From Nodosilinea sp. FACHB-131 (GTDB taxonomy: Bacteria; Cyanobacteriota; Cyanobacteriia; Phormidesmidales; Phormidesmidaceae), in the NCBI RefSeq assembly GCF_014695395.1, contig NZ_JACJOF010000040.1, forward strand, positions 1-64,000: 64,000 nt of DNA. Direction: 5' to 3'. Position numbers and translations under genes: made by a program. The notes beneath the pieces were generated by a model that saw nothing but the letters and a program-made list of their open reading frames with translations, was not told the origin of the DNA and did not search any database. Of the stretch, positions 39,972 to 49,209 are shown in pieces. Every line of letters begins with the position of its first letter. Positions within the stretch are counted from its first letter, which is position 1.

Positions 39972-40519
39972 GCCTTACTCCACAATGACCTCAAAGCCTC
40001 ATCTGCCTCCTGCTGCCCAATCTCCAAGTACCTGGCCAGGTTGCCGATGTCCTCATGCTGGGTAATTTTCTGAAGCGTTCGCAGCGAATAGCCTTTCTCA
40101 AAGTGCATCATCGTCAGCAGCGATCGCCGGAAGCTGTGGGTAGACACGCCCCGAATGCCCAAGTAATCGAGCGTTTCCCGCAGAGCCTTATCACAGGCTC
40201 TGGTGGTAATATGTCCCTGAACACGGCCAGGGAATAGATACCCTTGCTTAGCTAACTCTTCTGCCGCCAGTAATTTCTCTAGAGGAGGAGCGATCGCTAC
40301 CGAGCGGGTTTTCTTGGTTTTGGTCGTCCTGGCTCGGTAAACCACATAGCCGCCCACAATGTCTCCGGCTTGAAGCTGCACTACCTCACCAATGCGGGCA
40401 GCGGTGTAGTAGCAGATCTGAAAAATCAGGTCATGGGGTTGGGGGAGGTAGTTAAACACCTCTTCCAACTGTTCAGCTTTCAAAACAGCTGCTTGACCGT
40501 TGCGATTTACCTTCGGCAT
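39968..40519 (-). CDS. Tyrosine recombinase, catalytic domain only
   Basis: 183 residues, about half the usual integrase length: the N-terminal arm-binding and core-binding domains are absent. The catalytic set is visible: ARIGEV (Arg I), TKTKKTRSVAI (beta-hairpin Lys), HSFRRS (His-x-x-Arg), QHEDIG (His) and ARYLEIG (Tyr nucleophile). Such short forms occur in invertrons and in cyanobacterial islands. Coupled to the CoiA-like gene. Confidence 0.9.
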   Translation of the reverse strand: MPKVNRNGQAAVLKAEQLEEVFNYLPQPHDLIFQICYYTAARIGEVVQLQAGDIVGGYVVYRARTTKTKKTRSVAIAPPLEKLLAAEELAKQGYLFPGRVQGHITTRACDKALRETLDYLGIRGVSTHSFRRSLLTMMHFEKGYSLRTLQKITQHEDIGNLARYLEIGQQEADEALRSLWSKA

Positions 40520-40820
40520 GAAACGAGTTCCGAATCTGGTCTTTTAGGAACTGAGATTTGCCGATTCTACATTGTTTCAGCCTCAATAGGTCAAATGCAC
40601 CATCCTTATTGAGAACTATTCCTATATCTCTCTTTGCCGTTTTTCGGATCTGATTTACCCGAATCTGGTCAAGCCCCCAGAAATCATTGTTCACAAAGCC
40701 AACCCGACTAGGTTGGCCCCTCTCACCCGGTTGGGTTGGTGGAGTTCACCCGGTTAGGGGGCAGCCAGCTTTCGCCTAATTCTGGGCAAATTAGGAGGCA
40801 ACCCGATCCGGTGGAGAGAG
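40520..40820. other. Intergenic with direct repeats by the integrase
   Basis: CGAATCTGGTC occurs at 40531-40541 and 40660-40670. CCAACCCGACTAGGTTGG at 40698 and CACCCGGTT repeats follow up to 40760. These short repeats beside a tyrosine recombinase could be its binding or crossover sites. Confidence 0.45.
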
Positions 40821-41114
40821 ATGTATTCCGGTACTTTGAGTGCGATCGCCAACGCCGCCGACTTCCTCAGCTACTTCCGCAAACTACCGCGCAACCAGCA
40901 GGACTTGATTGCGCCTCACCTGGATGAGCCCCAGCGCATGGCCCTCAGGGTATTGAACTGCTGTAGTGAGTTAGAAGGGCAGAGTGTTGGGGCAATCGCC
41001 AACTTGGCCGATTTGCATCAGGAATCAACCAGAGCTATTTTGAAGTCTTTAGAGGGCAAGATGGTGGCCGCTGAAGTGACAGCTGGAGGAAAGCTGTGGA
41101 AACTTAACCAATAA
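40821..41114 (+). CDS. Small winged-helix protein
   Basis: 97 residues. LSYFRKLPRNQQDLIAPHLD, ALRVLNCCSELEGQSVGAIA, NLADLHQESTRAILKSLEGK: a winged helix of the MarR/regulator kind. GGAGAG precedes the ATG. It is followed 86 bp later by the EEP nuclease gene and could control it. Confidence 0.7.
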   Translation: MYSGTLSAIANAADFLSYFRKLPRNQQDLIAPHLDEPQRMALRVLNCCSELEGQSVGAIANLADLHQESTRAILKSLEGKMVAAEVTAGGKLWKLNQ

Positions 41115-41200
41115 ATATTGGTTAAGCACAAGTAGCTCAAACCCTAATTCTGACAAAGCCACTAACCTTAGAACATAGAGCTATCCTAAAGGTCTTACTA

Positions 41201-42397
41201 ATGGCTGACTTGACTGCTGACGAATGGGCAAAGATCAATACTCTGTTAGAGAGTGACCCCCATAAATACGGCATTCCTCAGCGTACTTACGGCTCTGCTG
41301 TACTAGGGTCTTTTAATATTCGTAAGCTAGGTAGCGTAAACGGTCGAAGCCCGAATACTTGGAACTTTCTTGCAAACATTTGTAGACGCTTTGATCTGCT
41401 CTCCGTCCAAGAGATTATGGGCGATTTGGAAGGCTTTGATAAGCTAGTAAGCTTGATGGGGCCTGAGTATGACGCTATTGTTTCTGACAAAACTGGGCAA
41501 TTTCCTGGCGAACAAGGACTAGGTGAACGTCTGGGATTTATCTATAATCGAAACCTTATTCGTCGGGGCAACATTATTTCCGATATCTCCTATGACCGCA
41601 CAAAAGTATTAAAGACTATCGTTGACAATTACAAAGTGCTGGTAGACACTGCTACGCCTTACGTGAAGTATCTTCAATCCCGTGATGCATGGCAAGAAAG
41701 CCCTGTTGGCCCTGAGCCGAAAGCACCAAAGATTCAGATTCCAGTCTTTTTAAACTTTATTCGTCAACCTTTCTGTGCCAGCTTTGAAATAATCGGACAT
41801 CCTGAGACAAAGCCCTATAAAATCATGGCAGTCAATGCCCACCTTTATTTTGGCGATTCTGTTGAAGATCGCCGCCAGGAATTTGATGCTCTGATGGAGT
41901 GGATCTTGGGTGGGGTACAAGAGAAAGACAATACAAGTTTTCCGAACTTCATTCTCATGGGCGACCTCAATTTAAGTTTCAGCAATCCAGAAAGAGATAG
42001 ACCCCGAATTGAGAAACATATTAAAACCTTTAATCAAGACATGCAGGCATCTGGCCACAGTATCAATGTTAATTTCCCATTTTTGGATGTTCACAAAGGC
42101 TCAACGGAACCATTCCGTACTAATGCACGCTTGAGTGAGACTTTCGACCAGATTGGTTTGTTTAGTCATGATTCACGCCTTCCCTCCTATGATAAAAACC
42201 CAGAGATGGGACCTGAACCACCTCAAGGCCCAGACTATGGTGTTGTGAATTTTGTAGAACTGTTTCGTGAAGCCCTTCAGCTACCACCTGTTGAGAGATT
42301 AAGTAGCCAAGAGAAGAAGGAGTTTTATGGCAAATTTGAACATGAGGTGAGCGATCATCTGCCCATTTGGTTGCGGTTGCCATTACCCGAGGTTTAA
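41201..42397 (+). CDS. Endonuclease/exonuclease/phosphatase (EEP) family protein
   Basis: 398 residues. GSFNIRKLG (Asn of motif I), LLSVQEIMGD (Glu), AVNAHLYFGD, ILMGDLNLSFSNP (GDxN), and VSDHLPIW (DH) form the complete EEP/DNase I catalytic set. No signal peptide, so it acts inside the cell. Its place 90 bp before the NERD-helicase operon makes a shared DNA-degradation or defence job plausible. It is longer than ExoA (about 260), with insertions. Confidence 0.9.
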   Translation: MADLTADEWAKINTLLESDPHKYGIPQRTYGSAVLGSFNIRKLGSVNGRSPNTWNFLANICRRFDLLSVQEIMGDLEGFDKLVSLMGPEYDAIVSDKTGQFPGEQGLGERLGFIYNRNLIRRGNIISDISYDRTKVLKTIVDNYKVLVDTATPYVKYLQSRDAWQESPVGPEPKAPKIQIPVFLNFIRQPFCASFEIIGHPETKPYKIMAVNAHLYFGDSVEDRRQEFDALMEWILGGVQEKDNTSFPNFILMGDLNLSFSNPERDRPRIEKHIKTFNQDMQASGHSINVNFPFLDVHKGSTEPFRTNARLSETFDQIGLFSHDSRLPSYDKNPEMGPEPPQGPDYGVVNFVELFREALQLPPVERLSSQEKKEFYGKFEHEVSDHLPIWLRLPLPEV

Positions 42398-42488
42398 CTA
42401 AAGAGGCTTTTTGATGTGCTTGTGATGTGCCTGCTGAGCTTTGCTCTGTTCTGGGGATAACTAACCATAGTGGCTTAACTCAGTATCT

Positions 42489-44408
42489 ATGGCCCTCACT
42501 ATCCCCGAAACCATTCCTTCTGACGCCAGCCAGGGTGAACAGCGCCTTTTTAACATTCTCAAAACCAAGTTGCCAAAGGATTTCATCGTTTGGTATGAGC
42601 CACGTCTACAGCGCAACCTCTACCCCGACTTCACCATCCTCAGCCCCACCTTTGGTCTGCTGATCATTGAGGTCAAGGGGTGGTATGCCGGGAACATTGT
42701 TGAGGCAGGAGAGCGGTTCTTCAAAGTCAAAGATAAGCATGGGACGGCAGAGAGCCACCAATCCCCTCTTAGACAAGCTCACGGCTACTTCTGCACTGCC
42801 GCTGAGCGCTTTAAAGGCTACCCCATCCTTCGCCAGCCCAGCGGCAACTATAAAGGCAAGTTAGTCTTTCCTGTGGGCACCGGCGCTGTAATGAGCAACA
42901 TTAACGGACCCCAAGCCCATGAGGAGAATATCTACACCTTCCTCCAGCAGCCCCAAGTAGCCTACAGAGATGAGCTATTAGAGTGGGAGAACTACACCCC
43001 AGAGATGCTGGTGCAGCGGCTGCGGGATATGTTCAAGGTCTACTTTGACTTCCCGGCACTGACTGTAGACCAGGTGAACACAATAAAGGGCTGTCTGCAC
43101 CCCGAGACAGTGATTAGAGAGAAGCCCGTCACCTCCAGCAGCGTGCCCGAGGGCGTTGAACTCCCGGTCGGCAGCAATGTAGTTGTGCCCCTTGACCTCG
43201 ACCAAGAGCGCCTTGCCCGCAACATGAAGGATGGTCACCGCCTGATCTCTGGCGTTGCTGGCTCTGGCAAAACCCTGATCCTCCTGGCCCGCGCCAAAGT
43301 GCTGGCCAACCGCCTCCTCAACCAGCGCATCCTCATCCTGTGCTTCAATATCACGCTGGCCGCCCACCTGCGATCGCTCCTGCATGGCGACACCATGAAT
43401 CCCCAGTACAAAGATCGTATTGAGGTCATGCACTTCCACGACTGGGCCAAGAGCTTGATCAAGTGGTTGCCAAGCTACAACAGCTTTAAGACCGAGGAAG
43501 AGTGCAACGTCCACATCGGTCAAAAGGTTCTGGCTAAGCTCCAGCAGCTTCCCGAGGCCGATCGCTGGGATTCCATCCTGGTGGATGAGGCTCACACCTT
43601 CACCCGTGAGTGGTTTGATTGTTGTGTGGCTGGCCTAAAAGACCCAGAGAATGGTGACCTGGTAGTTGTCTCAGATGGCAACCAGAGCCTCTACAGCCGG
43701 TCTAAATTCACCTGGAAGTCAGTAGGCATTAAAGCCCAGGGCCGCACAATGAAGCTGGCACAGAACTACCGCAATACCAAGGAGATTCTAGAGGCAGCAT
43801 GGACGGTGGTGAAGAACACTGATCAAGACCTCACAGACGATGCTACTTTCCCCACAGTTATGCCTGATGCTGCGCTCAGAAGTGGGCCTCGACCAACCCT
43901 CTATAGGGCAGGCACGAAGCATAGAGCTGTAGATGTTGTTGTCGAGCAGGTGCAGCGCCTGGTGATGCTGGGCTACAGCCCCTCAGATATCGCTATCCTC
44001 TACCGCTTCAAGAGCAAGCAGGATGATGCCCTATTTCGCTCTATGCTCCAACGCCTGCAAGACCTGGGCCTGCCGGTCTACTGGGTCACAGAGAGCCAGC
44101 AAACCAAAGTCAATTACAGTGCCCGCAGGCCAGGGGTAAGAGTTATTACCACACTGTCATCCTTGGGGCTGGAGTTTAAGGCAGTGCTGTTGCTGTGGAT
44201 CGAGCAGTTTGAGGATTGCTTTGATGCTGATTTGGATAGGCGATCGCTGGCGCGACGACAGCTCTATGTGGCCATGACTAGGGCACAGGATGAGTTGCAT
44301 CTGATAACTGGGGGGACGGGAGTAGTTACTCAGGCATTAGAGAAAACCGATGCGATTGAAATAGTCAAAGGAAAAAACTTCTCTCTGATCTCGAAAGGAA
44401 TTAAATAG
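42489..44408 (+). CDS. NERD-domain UvrD-like helicase
   Basis: 639 residues. N-terminal NERD nuclease-related domain: GEQRLFNIL, YPDFTILSPTFGLLIIEVKG (Asp47, Glu61, Lys63). SF1 helicase: Walker A SGVAGSGKTLIL (about 254-265), ILVDEAHTF (363-371), SDGNQSLYSR, AQNYRNTKEI, STLGLE-like LSSLGLEFKAVL and YVAMTRAQDEL. NERD-UvrD proteins are frequent in defence islands (Nhi-, Gabija- or Zorya-like settings use similar parts). The next gene begins 1 bp later. An exact TGTTCTGGGGATAA lies 28 bp upstream. Confidence 0.93.
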   Translation: MALTIPETIPSDASQGEQRLFNILKTKLPKDFIVWYEPRLQRNLYPDFTILSPTFGLLIIEVKGWYAGNIVEAGERFFKVKDKHGTAESHQSPLRQAHGYFCTAAERFKGYPILRQPSGNYKGKLVFPVGTGAVMSNINGPQAHEENIYTFLQQPQVAYRDELLEWENYTPEMLVQRLRDMFKVYFDFPALTVDQVNTIKGCLHPETVIREKPVTSSSVPEGVELPVGSNVVVPLDLDQERLARNMKDGHRLISGVAGSGKTLILLARAKVLANRLLNQRILILCFNITLAAHLRSLLHGDTMNPQYKDRIEVMHFHDWAKSLIKWLPSYNSFKTEEECNVHIGQKVLAKLQQLPEADRWDSILVDEAHTFTREWFDCCVAGLKDPENGDLVVVSDGNQSLYSRSKFTWKSVGIKAQGRTMKLAQNYRNTKEILEAAWTVVKNTDQDLTDDATFPTVMPDAALRSGPRPTLYRAGTKHRAVDVVVEQVQRLVMLGYSPSDIAILYRFKSKQDDALFRSMLQRLQDLGLPVYWVTESQQTKVNYSARRPGVRVITTLSSLGLEFKAVLLLWIEQFEDCFDADLDRRSLARRQLYVAMTRAQDELHLITGGTGVVTQALEKTDAIEIVKGKNFSLISKGIK

Positions 44409-44409
44409 G

Positions 44410-45393
44410 TTGGCTCTCATCAAGATTGGGGATAAGTGGCAGTTTGGCAACGAATTTGAGCTTGAGGAAATAGTTTGGAAAAATCTACCAAGGTTGCTGA
44501 ACTTAAAGCCTTTCAAACGGCAGTTTCAAATTCGAGGTCAAATCTGTGACATTCTTGCCCTTGACGACCAGCAGCGATTGGTTGTCATTGAGCTGAAGAA
44601 TGTAGAGGATCGCTATGTAGCTCAGCAACTCACGCGCTACTACAATGCGCTAAAGGAATATGCTTCATTTGAAGAGGTTGATCTAGAACAACCAATTCGC
44701 TTGATTGCGATCACTCCCAGTTTTCACCAGGACACGCTGACCGACTGTAAATACAGTGTTCTAGATATAGAGTTGATGAGCTTTCAGCTTGAGGCCAAGG
44801 CTGACTGTTTGTATCTAGAGTTAATAGGGGCTAGGGAAGGGACAATCACTCCTTTATTGATCCAGCAAGAGTCAATTTCTCTGCAAACTGCAATTCCCAT
44901 CCCTGAGCCACCCCGCAAGCTGCTGAACTGGCTAAGCCATGCCTCTGACGCTGAGTTCAATGCCACCATGATGCTGCGCGAGAAAGTTTTAGGATTTGAC
45001 AAGCGTATAAAGGAGATTATCGAGCCACAGCGAATTGTTTATGGTAGAGGGATAACAAAACCTTGCTGTGAACTTAAGAAGACAGGAGCTTTTGGGTTTA
45101 CCGATAGTGAGCTAGCACGATTTTTTTGGCTTCCCCATCCAGGTGGAAAGCCTCCTGTCTTAAGAATGATGATAGGCACAGATAAGTCTGAGCAATCAGT
45201 AACAGGGTTGCTTTATTGCCCAAAATCATCTCGCTCTAAAGACCTATGGAGATTTCCAGGATTAAATCATGGGATAGGGAATTACAGTAAGATTCCAGAC
45301 GTGTATAAGCCATTTCTTGATAAAGAGATGAATTGCTCTCTTTCGAATCTCGTAGACCTTGCCTTACAAACTTGGCAACAGAGATTCCAATGA
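44410..45393 (+). CDS. DUF91/NucS-like PD-(D/E)XK nuclease 1
   Basis: 327 residues from a TTG, 1 bp after the helicase gene, AAAGGA upstream. FELEEIVWKNLPRLLNLKPF, KRQFQIRGQICDILALDDQQ and RLVVIELKNVEDRYVAQQLT give the PD-(D/E)XK core: D in CDIL, ExK in IELKN. The C-terminal 150 residues are not recognised. A paralogue at 59447 shares IELKNVEDRYV..QLTRYY but lies in another context. Operon with helicase and GIY-YIG gene (4-bp overlap). Confidence 0.85.
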   Translation: MALIKIGDKWQFGNEFELEEIVWKNLPRLLNLKPFKRQFQIRGQICDILALDDQQRLVVIELKNVEDRYVAQQLTRYYNALKEYASFEEVDLEQPIRLIAITPSFHQDTLTDCKYSVLDIELMSFQLEAKADCLYLELIGAREGTITPLLIQQESISLQTAIPIPEPPRKLLNWLSHASDAEFNATMMLREKVLGFDKRIKEIIEPQRIVYGRGITKPCCELKKTGAFGFTDSELARFFWLPHPGGKPPVLRMMIGTDKSEQSVTGLLYCPKSSRSKDLWRFPGLNHGIGNYSKIPDVYKPFLDKEMNCSLSNLVDLALQTWQQRFQ

Positions 45394-46181
45394 GTTCAGG
45401 TATCACATTAACTTCTCTTCCTAAGCTGCCCCTGTGCGATCGCAAGCAGTTGCCCGAGTACCCTGCCATTTATTTTGTCCTAGATGCCAACCAGCGAGTT
45501 CTTTATATTGGGCAGGCAAACAATCTACGTACTCGCTGGCAAGGACAGACCCACCATCGCCTTAATCAGCTTCAGGACTACCATCGCAAGTCTCCAGTGT
45601 TTCTGACCTGGATTGATTACACCAATCGCCCTGAACAGTTAGACGAGGATGAAGCCTTATTTATTGAGCAATTTCACCCGCTGCTAAACCAGACGAGAGT
45701 ACCTGCCAAGAAATTGATGCCGGCTGAGGTAATGCTACAGAGAAACCTGCAACGGATAGCGGATCGGGTCGTGGTATTTGGTATTGAACCACCCCAAAAA
45801 GGTTCTCTGCTAACCATTCAGATCAAGTATCGGTTTATGTTCCAGTCAAGACCTGTCAACTTCTTAAGAAACACGTTCAAAGCAAATACGAAAACGCCAA
45901 ATAATCTACGCTGGGTAGAATTTAGACGTAGTAAATTCGGGGCTTGCTGGCGAACTAAGTGCAATGGTGTCAGTCTCATGCTGATGCCTTGGAGCAGTAC
46001 CCATGGGTTTGAGATAGACGAAAGGCGTTTACAAATTTGTCAAATTGCTGGAGTATCCATGCCTGGGCTCACTCAACCAGCCCTGAGTGAGTTGCTACAA
46101 ATTGAGCCACTTTTGCCAACAATCCATCCCAATCTAGAACCTGCTGAAAAGGACCCAATACCCTTATTTTGGAGCCGATAG
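45390..46181 (+). CDS. GIY-YIG nuclease-like protein
   Basis: 263 residues from ATG 45390, overlapping the upstream stop as [24 protein letters not shown] then [12 protein letters not shown] is the GIY-YIG core with the catalytic Arg; [15 protein letters not shown] holds the Glu and Asn. The C-terminal half is unknown. Third gene of the NERD-helicase operon. GIY-YIG proteins nick DNA, so with helicase and PD-(D/E)XK this makes a complete cutting and unwinding set. Confidence 0.88.
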   Translation: MSSGITLTSLPKLPLCDRKQLPEYPAIYFVLDANQRVLYIGQANNLRTRWQGQTHHRLNQLQDYHRKSPVFLTWIDYTNRPEQLDEDEALFIEQFHPLLNQTRVPAKKLMPAEVMLQRNLQRIADRVVVFGIEPPQKGSLLTIQIKYRFMFQSRPVNFLRNTFKANTKTPNNLRWVEFRRSKFGACWRTKCNGVSLMLMPWSSTHGFEIDERRLQICQIAGVSMPGLTQPALSELLQIEPLLPTIHPNLEPAEKDPIPLFWSR

Positions 46182-46230
46182 TCCTTCTTACGAGAAAGGG
46201 CATCCTCAGTTTATTAAAGGCAGAAGGCCC

Positions 46231-46737
46231 ATGTCCCAACCTCTCAAACCCGTCATCATCTACACCGATGGAGCCTGCACCGGCAACCCTGGCCCTGGCG
46301 GCTATGGAACAGTGCTGCTTTATGGTGAACACCGCAAGGAGCTGTCTGGCGGCTACCGACTGACCACAAACAACCGTATGGAGATGATGGCGGCGATTGC
46401 TGGCCTTCAGGCCCTAAAGCACAAATGCGCTGTAACCATCTACTCAGATTCTAAGTACGTCGTCGAGGCCATGATGAAGGGCTGGGCGGTACGCTGGCGG
46501 TCCAAGGGGTGGATGCGTACCAAAACAGAGAGAGCCGTCAATGCCGACCTTTGGCAGCAGCTACTTAGTCTCTGTGAACAACACCAAGTCGAGTTTCAGT
46601 GGGTCAAGGGCCACAGCGGCAATGTGGAAAATGAACGGTGCGATCGCCTGGCGGTGGCTGCTGCTCGGCAACCCGATCTACCGATTGATGAAAGCTATGA
46701 GGTTCAACCAATGAGCCAGCAAAGCGCCTTATTCTGA
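46231..46737 (+). CDS. rnhA: Ribonuclease HI
   Basis: 168 residues with all RNase HI marks: [17 protein letters not shown] (Asp), [13 protein letters not shown] (Glu), [11 protein letters not shown] (Asp), [18 protein letters not shown] (His, Asp). It degrades RNA in RNA-DNA hybrids during replication. 50 bp after the GIY-YIG gene, same strand, so it may be read from the same transcript. The chromosome usually has another copy; whether this is the only one cannot be told. Confidence 0.96.
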   Translation: MSQPLKPVIIYTDGACTGNPGPGGYGTVLLYGEHRKELSGGYRLTTNNRMEMMAAIAGLQALKHKCAVTIYSDSKYVVEAMMKGWAVRWRSKGWMRTKTERAVNADLWQQLLSLCEQHQVEFQWVKGHSGNVENERCDRLAVAAARQPDLPIDESYEVQPMSQQSALF

Positions 46738-46766
46738 ATAGAGCTTTTGCCAGAGGACCGCAAACT

Positions 46767-47312
46767 ATGTCCATCGCTACGGCAGAGAATGGCTGGGTCA
46801 ATACTGCTGATGGTCAGACTCCAGAGGTCATTGCCAGGGCACGACAAATCCTTGACGGCACTATCTACGCATCTCTCTCTACTTGCTCCCCTGAAGGTTT
46901 GCCCTGGGTCTCCCCACTCTTCTTCACCTACGATTCTGATTGGAACCTGTACTGGTCTTCAGCAATGGTGGCCCAGCACTCCCAAAACCTCTATGCCAAC
47001 CAGGGCCGGGCAGCGATCGCCATCTACAGTACAGACCGGGAAGAGGGCAAAGGACAGGGGCTCTATTTCTCTGGCACTGCGGCTGAAGTAGCAGCGGAGG
47101 ATGTGGAACGCGTCATTCCCCTGCTGCTAAAACGAGCGACTAAGGGCCAACAGCGAGCGCCTGCTGATTACCTTGCCCCATCCCCTCGGCGGCTCTATCG
47201 GTTCCAGCCTCAAGATGTATGGATCACAGGAGAGAGAATAGCTTTGAGCGAGACAATCCTGATAGATACGAAAATCAAGCTTGACCTGATCAGCCTTACT
47301 CAGTCTGCTTAA
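46767..47312 (+). CDS. Pyridoxamine 5'-phosphate oxidase-related protein
   Basis: 181 residues. QILDGTIYASLSTCSPEGLP, WVSPLFFTYDSDWNLYWSSA, HSQNLYANQGRAAIAIYST and FSGTAAEVAAEDVERV form the FMN-binding split barrel of the PNPOx-like family. Probably an FMN- or F420-type oxidoreductase or haem-utilisation cousin; the substrate is unknown. It lies 30 bp after rnhA. Confidence 0.88.
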   Translation: MSIATAENGWVNTADGQTPEVIARARQILDGTIYASLSTCSPEGLPWVSPLFFTYDSDWNLYWSSAMVAQHSQNLYANQGRAAIAIYSTDREEGKGQGLYFSGTAAEVAAEDVERVIPLLLKRATKGQQRAPADYLAPSPRRLYRFQPQDVWITGERIALSETILIDTKIKLDLISLTQSA

Positions 47313-47316
47313 CCCC

Positions 47317-47385
47317 CTACACCGAATCGTTCCCCCACCCGCAACGCTCACAGTCCCAATGGACGCTTGCAGGCTCGGTCTGAGC
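47317..47385 (-). pseudogene. C-terminal scrap of the 27598-type zinc protein
   Basis: About 20 codons ending SVHWDCERCGWGNDSV and TAG match QIHWDCGHCSWADDSV at the end of the gene at 27598. DNA identity extends over CAGTCCCAATGGA and the stop region. The rest is gone: a remnant of a second copy. Confidence 0.7.
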
Positions 47386-47390
47386 TATTA

Positions 47391-48182
47391 TCAGCTTGCC
47401 CAGTGGTAGGCGGCGGTGAGCGTGATGGTGTCCTGAGAGGTGACGGGCTGGTTAGGGTCGGGAAACTCCTGAGAAGCCCAGTCTTCCAAGTCAGCCAGCG
47501 CCTGGGGGTAGATGTTGTTGGGCACTCTCCACATATTGCTGTACACGCGGTCGCGGTAGGATCCCATAAGACTATCCACTGTACTCTCGCGGGACAGCTC
47601 AGCAACCTCCGCTGTCTCTAGCGTTGCCCCCTGCTCCTGCAATCGGCCTAAAACATCCTCTGTCACACCCCCCGTGAAGCCAGAGTCGTAGCCATAGCTC
47701 GCTAGAATTTGCCGCCACTGTCGCCCAAGGGCATCGCGGGTAGCGGTCTTGTTGGTGGGGTGGTGAAAATAGATGAACACTCCAGCGGGCTTCAGCACCC
47801 GGCGCAGCTCATCCATCGCCTTTTGCCAGTCAGCGATTAGATGCAGGATGTGGGGGGCGATCGCTACATCAAAAGCATTGGCTTCGAAGGGTAAATCGGT
47901 CGCGTCAGCATTGATCAACGTCAGCCGGTGGGCCTTGCTCTCAAGCTTTTGCCTGAGCTTGTCCATCATCGCCTCTGAAATATCAACCCCGGTATAGGCA
48001 TAGCCCCGCTCGACTATGGGCAGAGCAATGCGCCCGGTGCCGATTCCTGGTTCGAAGAAGGTGGTGTCGGGGGTAGCCTGCCCCAGCCTTAAAATCTCAG
48101 CTGTAAGCCGTTCAGACACCTCTGGAGCTAGGGTGCGGGTATTGTCGTAGAAGTCAGCGGCTCGGTCAAAGGAAATGGCCAT
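47391..48182 (-). CDS. Class I SAM-dependent methyltransferase
   Basis: 263 residues from ATG 48182 (AGGAAG upstream). FDRAADFYDNTR, TTFFEPGIGTGRIALPIV (motif I), YTGVDISEAMMDKL, LINADATDLPFEANAFDVAI, HLIADWQKAMDELRRVLKPA and GVFIYFHHP are the UbiE-like fold. It methylates an unidentified small molecule in the cytoplasm. It is convergent with the PNPOx gene and divergent from the AEC transporter. Confidence 0.93.
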   Translation of the reverse strand: MAISFDRAADFYDNTRTLAPEVSERLTAEILRLGQATPDTTFFEPGIGTGRIALPIVERGYAYTGVDISEAMMDKLRQKLESKAHRLTLINADATDLPFEANAFDVAIAPHILHLIADWQKAMDELRRVLKPAGVFIYFHHPTNKTATRDALGRQWRQILASYGYDSGFTGGVTEDVLGRLQEQGATLETAEVAELSRESTVDSLMGSYRDRVYSNMWRVPNNIYPQALADLEDWASQEFPDPNQPVTSQDTITLTAAYHWAS

Positions 48183-48258
48183 CAATTCTTCCTGGGGCAG
48201 TTCTAGCTCTTAAGCTACCAGCCGCAGGCCACCCCCAAGGCTCACCATCATCGATTTA

Positions 48259-49167
48259 ATGCCGATGCTAATTCAACTCCTGCCCATGATCCTGGTGGCT
48301 TGCCTGGGGTTTGGGCTGAGGCGGGCTGGGGTGCTGCACTCTGGCGATGTCAAGACCATTGGTAAGCTCCTGACTACGCTGGTGCTTCCAGCCGTGATTC
48401 TGCGGGCGCTGGCCACCGCCACCTTTGCCCTAGAACTCATCTACCTGCCCCTGTCTGCCTTGGTAGTGGTGGTCGGCCTGACAGCGATCGCCTTTGTTGG
48501 CGTTTGGTGGTTCAAGTGGGACAAGCCCAAGGCTGGGGCTTTGATGACTACCTTTCCCACATTTGAGGGCGGTGCAGTGGGGTATCCCATCATGCTGCTC
48601 ACCTTTGGCGATGTGGGCCTCAGTCGAATTGTGTTGTTCGACCTAGCCCAGGCCATCTATCTATTCACGGTGGTCTACTGCCTCTCCGCCTGGTTTGGCC
48701 AAGCTGGGGTCACAGCTCGGGCGGTGGTCCTGAAGCTGGCCCAAACACCTTTCTTCTGGGCCATTGTGCTGGGTTTAATACTCAACGCTCTAGGTTGGAT
48801 GAATGAGATGCTGATGGGCCTGCTGGACATTGCCGAGGGGAGCTTTTTGCTGCTGGTGCTCCTGCTACTGGGAATGGAGTTTCAGGTTCAACTTGCCTCT
48901 GTGGGGCGCTATGCCCTCCTGGTGCTGGCCAAGATTGGCTGCGGGTTGGGTTTGGGCTGGGCAGTTACCCAAGCATTTGGGCTTCAGGGCGTGGAGCAAG
49001 CCGCTGTCCTCGCTGGAGCAGCCCTACCCCCTAGCCTGCTAACCCTGCTCTTTGCCCAAGAGAACGATCTCGATACCCGCTTTGTTATCAGCTTTATCTC
49101 CGCTGCGGTGCCCCTCTACCTGGCGATAGTCACTCCCCTCATAGCTCATCTAGCCCTCTCTCCCTAG
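48259..49167 (+). CDS. AEC-family transporter
   Basis: 302 residues with about ten hydrophobic helices in two halves (IQLLPMILVACLGFGLRRAG, LLTTLVLPAVILRALA; FWAIVLGLILNALGWM, LLVLLLLGMEFQ, VLAGAALPPSLLTLLFA). The LLTTLVLPAVILRAL and FEGGAVGYPIML segments are typical of the auxin efflux carrier / malonate permease group. Substrate unknown. Ordinary chromosomal-type gene; its lipoprotein neighbour follows 42 bp later. Confidence 0.9.
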   Translation: MPMLIQLLPMILVACLGFGLRRAGVLHSGDVKTIGKLLTTLVLPAVILRALATATFALELIYLPLSALVVVVGLTAIAFVGVWWFKWDKPKAGALMTTFPTFEGGAVGYPIMLLTFGDVGLSRIVLFDLAQAIYLFTVVYCLSAWFGQAGVTARAVVLKLAQTPFFWAIVLGLILNALGWMNEMLMGLLDIAEGSFLLLVLLLLGMEFQVQLASVGRYALLVLAKIGCGLGLGWAVTQAFGLQGVEQAAVLAGAALPPSLLTLLFAQENDLDTRFVISFISAAVPLYLAIVTPLIAHLALSP

Positions 49168-49209
49168 TTTTGCCGGGTATCCTAAAAACGCTGGATATTG
49201 GAGTAGGGA

